Numbered from the stretch's first letter, positions 23,651 through 32,679 are shown. The stretch is 64,000 nucleotides of DNA from Rhodospirillales bacterium (GCA_017644185.1 JAEPMA010000001.1:124001-188000); one strand, 5' to 3'. The notes: generated by a model from the letters alone, not told the origin. Numbers and translations: made by a program.

Positions 23651-26367
23651 TGTTTTCGCTCGGCCCCCTCGCATTCGCGCAGCCGTGGGCGCTTTTTGCG
23701 CTGATTGCATTGCCGGCGATCTGGTGGCTGCTGCGCTTGACGCCGCCTTTACCCAAACGCGTCGTGTTCCCGCCGATCCGATTGTTGTTCGGGATTGTCA
23801 CCGAACGCGAAACGTCGGCGCGCACACCGTGGTGGCTCCTTTTGCTCCGACTGTTGCTGGCGGCGTTGATCATTATCGCGGCATCCAGGCCGCTCTGGAA
23901 CGCCGAGGCTGAGATCGGCGGCGGCGGTCCGGTGTTGCTTGTGGTCGATAATGGTTGGGCCTCGGCGGGCAGGTGGGAGACCAGGCGCGACGTCGCCGTC
24001 GCCATCACTGACCGCGCCGTCCGTTCGGGCCGGCAGGTGATCCTGTTGACCACCGCGCCGCCCGTCGATGGGAGTGCCATTACGGTTGACGCTTTGGCGC
24101 CCGGCGATGCCCGTGGCGAGGTATCGAAACTTATTCCCGTTCCCTGGCCGACCGACCGTGGTCAGGCGGCGCAAGCGGTCGCCGACTGGGCCGAGGGGTT
24201 CAACGGGATCGCCGACATCCGATGGCTATCAGATGGTCTCGATGGGCCGGGCGCCGACGTGCTCGCCGAACGTCTATCCCCACTCGGACCGGTGACGATA
24301 TACGGCGCGGGTGACACTCCGGTGACGATCTTGCGGCCGCCGAGTGCGACACCCGAAGGGCTGACCATGTCGCTGGAGCGTTCGGTGCCGCAACTCGAAA
24401 CACAAACAGTCGAGGTGCGCGGGCTCGACCGCGACGGCCGAATTCAGGCGGTGTCCGAGGTCGAATTCGCACCGGATGAACTTGTCGCGGAGACCCTTCT
24501 TGAGGGCCCCGCCGAAATCCTCAACCGGATCGAACGGGTCCAGATCGGGAGCGGCGAGCATGCCGGCAGCGTGGTTCTTCTCGATCAGCGCTGGCGGCGA
24601 CGTCCGGTTGGGATTGCCGATGTCGACGGTGCGGCAACCGTGCAGCCGCTGCTCAGCAACACTTACTATGTGGAGCGTGCGCTCGAGGGCACGACGACGA
24701 TCCATCGCGGCACTCTGGAAGAGTTATTCCAGCAGCCGATGTCAGTATTGATCGTTCCTGATGGACTTGAGTTCACGGCGTCGCAGGTTGCGGTGATTGA
24801 GGAATGGGTCGCCAAGGGCGGCGTACTCGTCCGCTTTGCCGGCCCGTCATTGGCAAGACGCACGGGTGAAATCGTTCCCGGTGCGGAACCGGAACCATTG
24901 TTGCCGGTCACACTGAGGGCTGGCGACCGGATCATCGGCGGCGCCATGTCATGGCGGCAGCCGATGGGGTTGATGCCGTTCCCGGAAACCTCTCCCTTCG
25001 CCGGGTTGAGCGCGCCGCGCGACGTGCTGGTCAATCGCCAGGTTCTGGCGCAACCGGCACCCGATCTGGCGCAGAAGACCTGGGCGCGGCTTTCGGACGG
25101 CACCCCTCTGGTGACGGCGGATCAGCGTGACCAGGGATGGATCGTGTTGTTTCACACCGCACCCAACACATCCTGGTCGACGTTGCCGTTAAGTGGTGTG
25201 TTCGTCGAAATGATGCGGCGGCTATCGGCATTGGGCCGTGGGGTGAAGAATGCCGGAGACACACCACCCTTGCCACCGTATCGAATTCTGAATGCTTTCG
25301 GTCAGTTGAATGAACCTGCCGCCAACGTCCAGCCGATCGATGCAACGGCGATCGATACCGAGCTGGTGTCCGAGCAACATCCACCGGGTATTTACGGGAC
25401 GGAGGATTTTCGCCGGGCCTTCAACCTGACCCAGTCACTTCCCCCGCTGAAGCGACTGCCTGCCGGTTCGGATTGGACCAGGGCAAGTTATGAAAAGCCG
25501 GCAGAGCAGGACCTGACCGGTGTGTTGTTTCTGGCCGCGCTTATACTATTCCTGGTCGATATGGCGGCCGGACTCTGGGTCCGGGCGGGCGGTCGTGCGA
25601 TCCGTCCGGCGATGCGTGCGGCGGCCGTCACATTTGTGGTGTTGGCCGTTTCGCATCCGGCGGCGGCGGATGAGAAGTTCGCACTCGAAAACAGTCTCGA
25701 AACGCGGCTCGCTTATCTGGAGACCGGGAACGCGCGCGTTGACGATACCAGCCTTCGCGGCCTTGTCGGATTGACGACGATGCTGGCGAGGCGCACGGCG
25801 GCGGAACTTGGTCCCCCGCAGGGGGTCGAGCCCGGGATCGACGACCTGACATTCTTCCCGATGATCTATTGGCCCGTGACGCCGGATTACGGGCTCGACA
25901 ACGTCGCATCGCTGGCGGTGAAGGAATACCTCAAGAATGGTGGCACCATCCTGTTTGATACCCAGGACCGGGGGGGTGGGGCGCAGGCGCATGCGCTCCG
26001 CGAATTGGCGGTGCGGCTCGATCTGCCCCCGTTGGTGCCGGTCGAAGCGGGGCATGTGCTGACACGCTCTTTCTATCTGATGGATGATTTTCCAGGCCGC
26101 TATGCGGGGGCCGGGATTTGGGTCGAACGGGCAGGCGAGCGGGTGAACGACGGTGTCTCACCCGTGGTGGCCGGGTCGAATGACTGGGCTTCGGCCTGGG
26201 CGATGGATGCGGCGCAGCGGCCGATGTATCCGGTGGTGCCGGGCGGGGAGCGGCAGCGCGAGATGGCGTTCCGTTTCGGGATCAACGTGGTGATGTACGT
26301 ACTGACGGGGAATTACAAAGCCGATCAGGTGCACCTTCCCGCGATCATGAAGAGGCTCGGTCAATGA
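23650..26367 (+). CDS. BatA-type membrane protein with C-terminal DUF4159
   Basis: A 905-residue inner-membrane protein. The N-terminus (FAQPWALFALIALPAIWWLL, then a second span near residues 59-77) is the BatA/aerotolerance-type domain. A long middle part holds a degenerate VWA-like strand (VLLVVDNGWASAG) and a glutamine amidotransferase-like segment. A transmembrane span near residue 625 leads into a second part with an apparent signal-like stretch ending HPAAADE and then DUF4159 (LTFFPMIYWPVTPDYGLD). I place the start at the ATG of the TGATG junction; a GTG three bases earlier is possible. It overlaps the next gene by four bases. Confidence 0.88.
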   Translation: MFSLGPLAFAQPWALFALIALPAIWWLLRLTPPLPKRVVFPPIRLLFGIVTERETSARTPWWLLLLRLLLAALIIIAASRPLWNAEAEIGGGGPVLLVVDNGWASAGRWETRRDVAVAITDRAVRSGRQVILLTTAPPVDGSAITVDALAPGDARGEVSKLIPVPWPTDRGQAAQAVADWAEGFNGIADIRWLSDGLDGPGADVLAERLSPLGPVTIYGAGDTPVTILRPPSATPEGLTMSLERSVPQLETQTVEVRGLDRDGRIQAVSEVEFAPDELVAETLLEGPAEILNRIERVQIGSGEHAGSVVLLDQRWRRRPVGIADVDGAATVQPLLSNTYYVERALEGTTTIHRGTLEELFQQPMSVLIVPDGLEFTASQVAVIEEWVAKGGVLVRFAGPSLARRTGEIVPGAEPEPLLPVTLRAGDRIIGGAMSWRQPMGLMPFPETSPFAGLSAPRDVLVNRQVLAQPAPDLAQKTWARLSDGTPLVTADQRDQGWIVLFHTAPNTSWSTLPLSGVFVEMMRRLSALGRGVKNAGDTPPLPPYRILNAFGQLNEPAANVQPIDATAIDTELVSEQHPPGIYGTEDFRRAFNLTQSLPPLKRLPAGSDWTRASYEKPAEQDLTGVLFLAALILFLVDMAAGLWVRAGGRAIRPAMRAAAVTFVVLAVSHPAAADEKFALENSLETRLAYLETGNARVDDTSLRGLVGLTTMLARRTAAELGPPQGVEPGIDDLTFFPMIYWPVTPDYGLDNVASLAVKEYLKNGGTILFDTQDRGGGAQAHALRELAVRLDLPPLVPVEAGHVLTRSFYLMDDFPGRYAGAGIWVERAGERVNDGVSPVVAGSNDWASAWAMDAAQRPMYPVVPGGERQREMAFRFGINVVMYVLTGNYKADQVHLPAIMKRLGQ

Positions 26368-28454
26368 CGGCAGAGATTCTCTGGACCCCGGCTTTGCCTC
26401 CGGCCGCGATTGCTGTTCTGGCGTCATTGGGTTTCGTGCTCTTGATGGTGCAGATGCTGCGCGCCGGAAGACGTGGCGTGATCGCGCGGGCTTGCCTTTT
26501 GGGCGCATTGGTATTGGCGCTTCTGGAACCCCGTATCAGCGTCGAGGAACGAGCCCCGGAGAACGACATCGCCGTGGTGCTGGTCGACGAAACCACCAGC
26601 CAGCGGATCGGTGAGCGGCGTCAGCGGAGCGAGGACGCGGCATCGAAGATCGCAAACGAACTGGAAGCCATGCCGGGGATGGAGGTGCGCACGGTCAACG
26701 TCGGTGACGGCGACGGGCGGGGCGCGCACGACGGCACCCGGCTCATGAGTGCGCTGGTCGACGCGATGGGCGATCTCCCACGGTCACGCTTCGCGGGTGC
26801 GGTGATGATCACGGATGGGCAGATTCACGATGCCGATCTGGCCGCGAACGGGGCCGTTGCGGGACCGGTGCATGTGTTGATCAGCGGTGAACGCGACGAG
26901 AAGGACCGTCGTCTCGTCATTGCCGACGCACCGGGTTACGGGATTGTCGGGAATGAAGTCAGTGTTCGCTTCCGGGTCGAGGACCGGGTCACCGGCGACG
27001 GCAGTTTCGGCTCCGACTTGGTGGATGTGACCGTCCACGTCGACGGCGTGCCGCGCGAGACGCTGAAACTTTCGGCCAACGTCGATCATGAATTCAAGAT
27101 GACGCTGGAACATGCCGGGCCGACCTTTATCGAGATCGAGGCCAAGGCGGCCGAGGGCGAGTTGTCGGCGGTCAACAACCGGGCCGTCGTTTCGGTCAAT
27201 GGTGTCAGGGACAGGCTTCGGGTGTTGCTGGTGTCGGGCCAGCCGCACGCGGGCGAACGCACGTGGCGTAACCTTCTGAAATCCGATCCTTCCGTCGATC
27301 TCGTCCACTTCACGATTTTGCGGCCACCCGAGAAAAACGACTTCACCCCGCTGAACGAAATCTCGTTGATCGCGTTCCCGGTCCGTGAGCTTTTCGAAGA
27401 GAAAATCGACGAATTCGATCTGATCGTCTTCGACCGTTATGTCGTGCGCGATGTGTTGCCGCCGACGTATTTCCGGAACATCGCCAAGTATGTGCGCGGT
27501 GGTGGCGCCGTTCTTTTATCGGTCGGACCAGAGTTCGGCGGCCTGCGTTCACTCGCACGCACACCCCTTGCCGATATCCTGCCGGGCGAGCCGACCGGGC
27601 GGATTTTCGAACAACGCTTCAAACCGCGTATTTCCGAACTCGGTCACCGTCATCCGGTGACCAGCGCCTTGCCGGGCGCCGTGGTGCCGGGACGTGACGA
27701 TCTTGAGCCGAGCTGGGGGCCGTGGTTCCGTCACATCGGGGTGACGAATAGCGTTGCGCCTAATCTGATGGACGGTGTCGAGGGGAACCCCCTTTTGTTG
27801 ATGGAGCGCGTCGACGAGGGCAGGGTCGCGCTGATCGCCAGCGATCATTTGTGGCTTTGGGCGAGGGGCTTCGAGACCGGTGGTCCGCAAGCGGAGCTGA
27901 TGCGGCGTATCGCGCATTGGCTGATGAAAGAACCTGAGCTGGACGAAGAAGGGTTGTTCGCGGTGGTCGAGGACGGCGAGCTTCGGATCGAACGCCGCAG
28001 TCTCGAGGCGGGTGCTACGGACGTGACGGTCGAGAGCCCGAGCGGCGAAAAGATGGCGGTAACTTTGGAGCCTCAGGCTTCGGGCAAGTCGACGGCGAGG
28101 GTGCCGGTCGAAGAAGTCGGTCTATACCGGGTTAACGATGGCGAACACGTGGCGCTGGCACCGGCGGGGGCGCTCAACCCGCTCGAACTTGCGGATCTTC
28201 GCGCCACGGATGCGCCGGCCGAGAAAATCGCCGATGCGGCGAATGGTGGCGTCAGATGGCTGATTGATGGCTTGCCGAGCCTCAGGGGTGTGCAAGCCGA
28301 CCGTCAGACACATGGCTCCGGGTGGCTCGGCTTCGTCCGTAACGAGGCATTCACCGTGACCGGTGCCACGACCGTACCCTTGGCGCCCTGGTGGCTGGTC
28401 ATTCTTTTGGGTATCGGGTTCGCCAGCCTGGCTTGGTGGCGGGAAGGGCGTTAA
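26364..28454 (+). CDS. Large membrane protein of the MoxR cluster
   Basis: A 696-residue protein with two N-terminal transmembrane helices (about 10-28 and 38-52), a long periplasmic part and a final transmembrane helix (PWWLVILLGIGFASLAWW). The first soluble part resembles a VWA fold with the metal motif degenerate (VVLVDETTSQR); a later part, around LIVFDRYVVRDVLPP and GGGAVLLSVGPEFGG, looks like a class I glutamine amidotransferase fold without an evident catalytic Cys. It is the last gene of the moxR operon and overlaps the convergent LysR gene by four bases. Confidence 0.85.
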   Translation: MTAEILWTPALPPAAIAVLASLGFVLLMVQMLRAGRRGVIARACLLGALVLALLEPRISVEERAPENDIAVVLVDETTSQRIGERRQRSEDAASKIANELEAMPGMEVRTVNVGDGDGRGAHDGTRLMSALVDAMGDLPRSRFAGAVMITDGQIHDADLAANGAVAGPVHVLISGERDEKDRRLVIADAPGYGIVGNEVSVRFRVEDRVTGDGSFGSDLVDVTVHVDGVPRETLKLSANVDHEFKMTLEHAGPTFIEIEAKAAEGELSAVNNRAVVSVNGVRDRLRVLLVSGQPHAGERTWRNLLKSDPSVDLVHFTILRPPEKNDFTPLNEISLIAFPVRELFEEKIDEFDLIVFDRYVVRDVLPPTYFRNIAKYVRGGGAVLLSVGPEFGGLRSLARTPLADILPGEPTGRIFEQRFKPRISELGHRHPVTSALPGAVVPGRDDLEPSWGPWFRHIGVTNSVAPNLMDGVEGNPLLLMERVDEGRVALIASDHLWLWARGFETGGPQAELMRRIAHWLMKEPELDEEGLFAVVEDGELRIERRSLEAGATDVTVESPSGEKMAVTLEPQASGKSTARVPVEEVGLYRVNDGEHVALAPAGALNPLELADLRATDAPAEKIADAANGGVRWLIDGLPSLRGVQADRQTHGSGWLGFVRNEAFTVTGATTVPLAPWWLVILLGIGFASLAWWREGR

Positions 28455-29380
28455 TCAGGACTTCCTTCCAAATCATCCCAATACGGATTTTCCCCGAACC
28501 GCGCGGCGAGAAAGTCGACGAAGGCGCGCACGCGGGGGGACAGGTGGCGCTTGTGCGGGTAGACGGCGTAGACCGAGATCGGATCGTCTTCGTAGTCTGA
28601 AAGGACGACCTCTAACTCGCCCTTGCGGATCTCCCCACAACAGAAGAACGTCGGCGCAAAATCCACGCCGAGCCCACGCTTAGCGGCCTCCAGCAACACC
28701 TCCCCATTGTTCGCGCGCATGCGCCCGGAAACCGTAACACTGATCCGTCCCGCCGGTCCCTTGAACGTCCAGGTGTCGGGGTCGGAGAGATAATCATAGA
28801 TCAGCGCGTCGTGGGCTTTCAGATCGTTCGGGTGTTCGGGACGGCCCATGCGGTCCCAGTATGCGGGGCTCGCCATGACGACGCGGCGGCACGGCGCGAG
28901 CCTGCGGGCGATGAGACTGGAATCGGGTAATCTCGCGATCCGGATCGCCACGTCGAAACCCTCCTCGACCACATCCATCTGCCGATCGTTGAGTTCGAGA
29001 TCGATCTCGATTTCGGGGTAGGCCGCCATGAAATCTGCGACCGCCGGGCCCAGGTGCATGATGCCGAAAGACATCGGCGCGTTGACCCGTAACAGGCCTC
29101 GGGGCTGGGTGCCTAGACTATCGAGGGCGTCGACCGCATCGCGCGCTTCATCAAGGATGCGGCGGCAATGATCATAAAACGCGCGGCCTTCGTCGGTCAG
29201 GGACAGCCGGCGCGTCGTGCGGTTCAGCAATCTAACGCCGAGCCGGTCTTCGAGCTTCTGAATCTGCTGGCTGACCGCCCCCTTCGAGATACGCAATTGC
29301 CGGGCTGCGCCCGTAAAGGTGCCGGCTTCGACGACGGCGGCATACACGCTCATGCCCTCTAGGGGATCGTATACGGGCAT
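28451..29380 (-). CDS. LysR-family transcriptional regulator
   Basis: A 309-residue regulator with an N-terminal winged helix (SVYAAVVEAGTFTGAARQL, then AVSQQIQKLEDRLGVRLLNR) and the usual periplasmic-binding-like effector domain. It belongs to the group that represses or activates a divergent oxidoreductase gene; here the divergent gene is an azoreductase. A 7-base-arm inverted repeat with the LysR-type spacing lies 10 bases upstream of its start (29390-29413), a likely site for autoregulation and control of azoR. The effector is not known. Confidence 0.93.
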   Translation of the reverse strand: MPVYDPLEGMSVYAAVVEAGTFTGAARQLRISKGAVSQQIQKLEDRLGVRLLNRTTRRLSLTDEGRAFYDHCRRILDEARDAVDALDSLGTQPRGLLRVNAPMSFGIMHLGPAVADFMAAYPEIEIDLELNDRQMDVVEEGFDVAIRIARLPDSSLIARRLAPCRRVVMASPAYWDRMGRPEHPNDLKAHDALIYDYLSDPDTWTFKGPAGRISVTVSGRMRANNGEVLLEAAKRGLGVDFAPTFFCCGEIRKGELEVVLSDYEDDPISVYAVYPHKRHLSPRVRAFVDFLAARFGENPYWDDLEGSPD

Positions 29381-29389
29381 ATCGCTTCC

Positions 29390-29413
29390 TATTGTTCAAT
29401 ATAATAAACAATA
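29390..29413. promoter_or_regulatory. LysR-type operator between the lysR and azoR genes
   Basis: TATTGTT (29390-29396) and AACAATA (29407-29413) are perfect inverted arms 10 bases apart, in an AT-rich patch between the divergent genes. The arrangement includes the T-N11-A pattern of LysR binding boxes. Confidence 0.6.
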
Positions 29414-29516
29414 TATTCACTTATACCCTAATTGTCTCGTCAAAAGGTCGGGCATATGTTCTCTCCAACGCCCACGGAAATCGCTCCCGGGCCATGGAAT
29501 GAACGAGGATATGACG

Positions 29517-30149
29517 ATGAAAACCCTTCTTGTATTGGATAGCAGCCCGCGCCGGGACGCCGTTTCCCGGCAATTGACCAACCACTTCATCGAAAAGATC
29601 AGCGCCAAGTATCCGGACGTCCGGATCATTCATCGTGATATCGGCGCCAGTCCGCTGGCGCACGTTGACGACGAACTGATCAATGCTCTTCGGAAAGAAC
29701 CGGAAACGCTGACGCCGCGACAGCAGGCAGCCCGTCAGGCTTCCGATCAGATGATCGAGGAAATGAACGAGGCTGACGCCATCGTGGTCGGCGCGCCGAT
29801 GCACAACTTCACCGTATCTGGCGCGCTCCGCACCTGGATCGATCATGTCGCAAGGCCGGGCAAGACGTTCGGCTACGATCCGGAAACGGGCCCTAAGGGG
29901 TTGATCGAGGACAAACCGGTATTCGTGCTCTCGACGCGTGGAGGTGATTACGGGGATGGTGCGCCGGACAACCCGCACCCTGCGGACTTCCAAAGCGGCT
30001 ACCTGAGACACATCTTCGGCTTTATTGGTTTGAAGAATGTGCGCATCATCGCCGCCAACGGCATGGATATGGGCCCCGAGCCCCGTGCCGAGGGTCTGGC
30101 CGAAGCCAACAACAAGATCGACGCCGCCGTCGATGCGCTTGCCGCTTGA
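29517..30149 (+). CDS. azoR: FMN-dependent NADH-azoreductase
   Basis: A 210-residue flavodoxin-like quinone/azo reductase. The FMN phosphate loop reads LDSSPRRDAVSRQL, the middle loop APMHNFTVSGALRTWIDHV is typical of AzoR, and LSTRGGDYGDG is the third flavin contact. These enzymes reduce quinones and azo compounds in two-electron steps, protecting from electrophile stress. GAGGA seven bases upstream favours the ATG at 29517; in-frame ATGs at 29499 and 29511 are alternatives. The pirin gene follows on the same strand after 30 bases. Confidence 0.93.
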   Translation: MKTLLVLDSSPRRDAVSRQLTNHFIEKISAKYPDVRIIHRDIGASPLAHVDDELINALRKEPETLTPRQQAARQASDQMIEEMNEADAIVVGAPMHNFTVSGALRTWIDHVARPGKTFGYDPETGPKGLIEDKPVFVLSTRGGDYGDGAPDNPHPADFQSGYLRHIFGFIGLKNVRIIAANGMDMGPEPRAEGLAEANNKIDAAVDALAA

Positions 30150-30179
30150 AGCGCGCGAAATAGGAGTAGGAGAACGACA

Positions 30180-30902
30180 ATGACCGTACAGACAGTTCCC
30201 TTCGATAGCCTCGGTGGCGAAAACCACGGCTGGTTGGACGCGAAGCACCACTTCAGCTTCGCCAACTACTACGATCCAAAGCGGATGGGCGTCGGCCCGC
30301 TCCGGGTCTGGAACGACGATACGATCCAGCCGGGGACGGGGTTTCCGTTCCATCCTCACCGTGACATGGAAATCATCACCTTCGTTCGGGAAGGCGCGAT
30401 CACCCACGAGGACAGCCTCGGCAACAAAGGCCGGACCGAAGCGGGTGACGTGCAGGTGATGAGCGCGGGGACCGGGATCGTCCACTCGGAATACAATCTA
30501 GAGGACGAGATTACCCGTATCTTCCAGATCTGGATCATTCCCGACGAACGCGGCCACAAACCGCGCTGGGACTCGCGCCAGTTCCCGAAAGGAAGCCGGA
30601 CAGGTGAGCTCGTTGCGCTGGCGTCCGGGCGGGAAATTCACGCGGGAACCGATGCGCTCGCGATCCACGCGGACTCCGCAGTTCTGGGCGCGACGATCGA
30701 GGCCGGCAACGAGGTTCGCCATCAGCTCGACCACGGCCGTGCCCTATATATCGTGCCCGCCAAGGGTGCTGTCAGCGTTGGCGAAACTTTCGTCGATACC
30801 CGCGACGGCGCCGTCATTACGGCGGCGGATGGTGGTGAAGAGGTCGTCATCAAAGCTGATCTCGATTCCGAAATCGTCATCGTCGACGTGCCGCTCTCGT
30901 AA
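30180..30902 (+). CDS. Pirin family protein (quercetinase-like cupin)
   Basis: A 240-residue bicupin of the pirin/YhhW type. The metal site motif is FPFHPHRDMEIITFV (two His in HPHRDME) with the later VMSAGTGIVHSEYN. Some bacterial members degrade quercetin-like flavonols with oxygen, others are redox-linked regulators. AGGAG precedes the ATG. It is downstream of azoR and probably co-transcribed; both types of protein are often induced by aromatic or electrophilic compounds under LysR control. Confidence 0.92.
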   Translation: MTVQTVPFDSLGGENHGWLDAKHHFSFANYYDPKRMGVGPLRVWNDDTIQPGTGFPFHPHRDMEIITFVREGAITHEDSLGNKGRTEAGDVQVMSAGTGIVHSEYNLEDEITRIFQIWIIPDERGHKPRWDSRQFPKGSRTGELVALASGREIHAGTDALAIHADSAVLGATIEAGNEVRHQLDHGRALYIVPAKGAVSVGETFVDTRDGAVITAADGGEEVVIKADLDSEIVIVDVPLS

Positions 30903-30909
30903 CGGAAAA

Positions 30910-30937
30910 CCCTCTCCCCCAATGCCGGGGGAGAGGG
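30910..30937. terminator. Hairpin downstream of the pirin gene
   Basis: CCCTCTCCCCC (30910-30920) and GGGGGAGAGGG (30927-30937) form an 11-base perfect stem. There is only a weak T-run after it. It may end azoR-pirin transcription; it has the same core as the 3312-3409 repeat, so it may be a single repeat module. Confidence 0.6.
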
Positions 30938-30986
30938 CTCATCCTTTAATCCCTACGTATCGAAAACTCGGCCCGAAAAGCCCGGC

Positions 30987-31370
30987 TTACTTCGCCGCAA
31001 TGGCCTCGATCTCGACGGTCCACTCCGGGTCCGCGAGCCCCGACACGATCAATAGGGTCGAAGCGCAGATATGCCCCTCCAGCATGCGGTCGCGGACTTC
31101 ACGGTATAGACCGACATCTTCCGCTTTGGTCAGAAAAGCCGTCACCTTTACGATGTTGTCTTTCGACATCTCGGCGTCTTCCAAAATTGCGAAGATGCGC
31201 TGCCAGCTCACCTCCATCTGTTCGGCGCTGCCGCCGGCGAGGGTGCCATCCGAACGGATTCCGATCTGACCTGATACATGCATCCATGTCTCGGCCTCGG
31301 TGACTTTAACGCCATGGGTGTAGTCAGATGACGGTGGGGCGACGGTGGTTGGGCTGTGCCGGGTGATCAT
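30987..31370 (-). CDS. Rid-family protein lacking the deaminase arginine
   Basis: A 127-residue YjgF/YER057c/UK114-fold protein that would form a trimer. The closing strand VEIEAIAAK and the VSGQIGIRSDG region are typical. True RidA enzymes deaminate enamine/imine intermediates with an Arg in the ARS/ART segment; here the aligned segment is CAST with Ser104, so this Arg appears absent and the protein more likely belongs to one of the other Rid subfamilies with unknown activity. It is convergent with the pirin gene and divergent from the next one. Confidence 0.88.
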   Translation of the reverse strand: MITRHSPTTVAPPSSDYTHGVKVTEAETWMHVSGQIGIRSDGTLAGGSAEQMEVSWQRIFAILEDAEMSKDNIVKVTAFLTKAEDVGLYREVRDRMLEGHICASTLLIVSGLADPEWTVEIEAIAAK

Positions 31371-31474
31371 TTCGCGTCTCCTAACTTAAGTCTTTGGTGG
31401 ACAGGTGCGCGGGTTCGTTGATCATAGTGTCAGAACTGTCCGGCACTGTCATGACCGGGGAAGGGGAGGGAAAT

Positions 31475-32455
31475 ATGCCGAAGATCAGTTTGGCCTGCTG
31501 GGATTACGACCGCGCGCTGCCGGTGCTTGACGGGCGCATTCCCGTCGAAGGGTTCGACATCACAGCAGAGGCACATCCGCCGGGGAAGCTGTTTCCCCTG
31601 GCGGTCGACGAAGCGCCTTATGACGTCACCGAGTTTTCCTTCGCAAGTTACGCCATCCAGACCGCGCGCGGTGAATGTAAGTACACTGGCATCCCGGTCT
31701 ATCTGTCGCGGGCGTTCCGCCACGGGGCAATTTACGTCCGTGCCGATTCCGGGATCGAGACGGCCAGGGATCTGGAAGGGCGTGTCGTCGGCGTTCCCGA
31801 ATATGCGATGACGCTGGCGGTGTGGGTCCGGGGAATCCTGGCCGACGATTTTGGGGTCGATGTTTCGAAACTCCGATATCGGACGGCCGGCCTCAACGAG
31901 CCGGGGCGGGTCGAACGCCTGAAGCTGGATCTGCCGCCCGAGATCGATCTTCAACCCCTGGGGCCGGACAAGTCCCTCAACGACGCTATGCTGGCGGGCG
32001 ATCTGGAGGGGATTATTGCCCCGGCGCCGCCCCGCGCATTCGCCGACGGCAACCCTATCGTGAAGCGTCTGATCGAACCGGTGGCGCCTGCGGAACGGGA
32101 CTATTTTTCCCGCACCGGCATTTTCCCGATCATGCATATCCTGGCGCTGAGGAAAGATGTCGCAGCCGCCAATCCGGCCCTTCCCAAGGCCCTATATGAC
32201 GCGTTTGAGGCGGGGCGCGTGCATGCCATGAAGCGGGTGAAGTCGGTTGCCGAAGGGTCCGCCAACCGGGACATGTCACCATGGTATGCGGATGCCTACG
32301 AAAGCGCGGTCCGCTGCATGGGGGCGGATTTCTGGACGTACGGGGTCAAAGGGAACGAAACGGCCCTAAATGCGTTCTGCCGTTATATCCACGACCAGTA
32401 TCTTTCCGACCGGCTGGTGGCGCTCGAAGAGCTTTTTCACCCCGATTGCCTCTAA
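31475..32455 (+). CDS. 4,5-dihydroxyphthalate decarboxylase-like / substrate-binding-fold protein
   Basis: A 326-residue protein with the two-lobed solute-binding fold but no signal peptide (start MPKISLACWDYDRALP). The sequence follows the family named after 4,5-dihydroxyphthalate decarboxylase: a TEFSFASYA strand, LYVRADSGI-like strand seen here as IYVRADSGI, and the C-terminal block YHFDP-like region seen as WYADAYESAV. The start at 31475 has GGGGAGGG upstream. The family includes proteins never shown to decarboxylate, so the reaction is uncertain; an aromatic or carboxylate ligand is likely. Confidence 0.8.
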   Translation: MPKISLACWDYDRALPVLDGRIPVEGFDITAEAHPPGKLFPLAVDEAPYDVTEFSFASYAIQTARGECKYTGIPVYLSRAFRHGAIYVRADSGIETARDLEGRVVGVPEYAMTLAVWVRGILADDFGVDVSKLRYRTAGLNEPGRVERLKLDLPPEIDLQPLGPDKSLNDAMLAGDLEGIIAPAPPRAFADGNPIVKRLIEPVAPAERDYFSRTGIFPIMHILALRKDVAAANPALPKALYDAFEAGRVHAMKRVKSVAEGSANRDMSPWYADAYESAVRCMGADFWTYGVKGNETALNAFCRYIHDQYLSDRLVALEELFHPDCL

Positions 32456-32477
32456 TCCTGGCGGTACATGGGTGAAG

Positions 32478-32492
32478 CGGCAAAACCTGCCG
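32478..32492. promoter_or_regulatory. FlbD/ftr-like enhancer site for flgG
   Basis: CGGCA-AAACC-TGCCG is a perfect inverted repeat about 115 bases before the expected start of transcription of flgG. It agrees with the ftr-type sites bound by the flagellar sigma-54 activator FlbD in Caulobacter, as I recall them, in sequence and in distance from the promoter. Confidence 0.55.
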
Positions 32493-32545
32493 TCGAGGGG
32501 CACGTATGGCCGGGAACCCGGTAACTTCTGCTGATTTAATCTATT

Positions 32546-32558
32546 TAACTAATTGATT
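32546..32558 (-). promoter_or_regulatory. IHF consensus site upstream of flgG
   Basis: On the minus strand the 13 bases read AATCAATTAGTTA, a full match to WATCAANNNNTTR. It lies in an AT-rich stretch between the ftr-like site and the sigma-54 promoter, where DNA bending by IHF is expected. Confidence 0.6.
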
Positions 32559-32575
32559 TTATTGTATTTAAAATC

Positions 32576-32591
32576 TGGCACGCCCGTTGCT
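32576..32591 (+). promoter_or_regulatory. Sigma-54 promoter of flgG
   Basis: TGGCACGCCCGTTGCT matches the -24/-12 consensus TGGCAC-N5-TTGCW at every defined position. It lies 88 bases before the flgG ATG with no other gene between, so flgG is expected to be a sigma-54, activator-dependent flagellar gene. Confidence 0.9.
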
Positions 32592-32642
32592 TATTAATTC
32601 GTGAGATTACCGGCCAGAAGCGTCGGCTCGACACGAAATGCA

Positions 32643-32657
32643 CGGCCAAAAAGGCCG
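32643..32657. promoter_or_regulatory. Inverted repeat in the flgG leader
   Basis: CGGCC-AAAAA-GGCCG, perfect five-base arms, 22 bases before the flgG ATG. It could be a hairpin in the leader or a second activator site, since FlbD sites can lie downstream of flagellar promoters. Confidence 0.4.
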
Positions 32658-32679
32658 GCAGGTAAAAAGGAACGGGATA

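Noticed and set aside
29421-30485. A 354-residue open frame on the minus strand opposite azoR and pirin
   Set aside because: It spans two well-defined genes and the intergenic region, with no motif or start signal.
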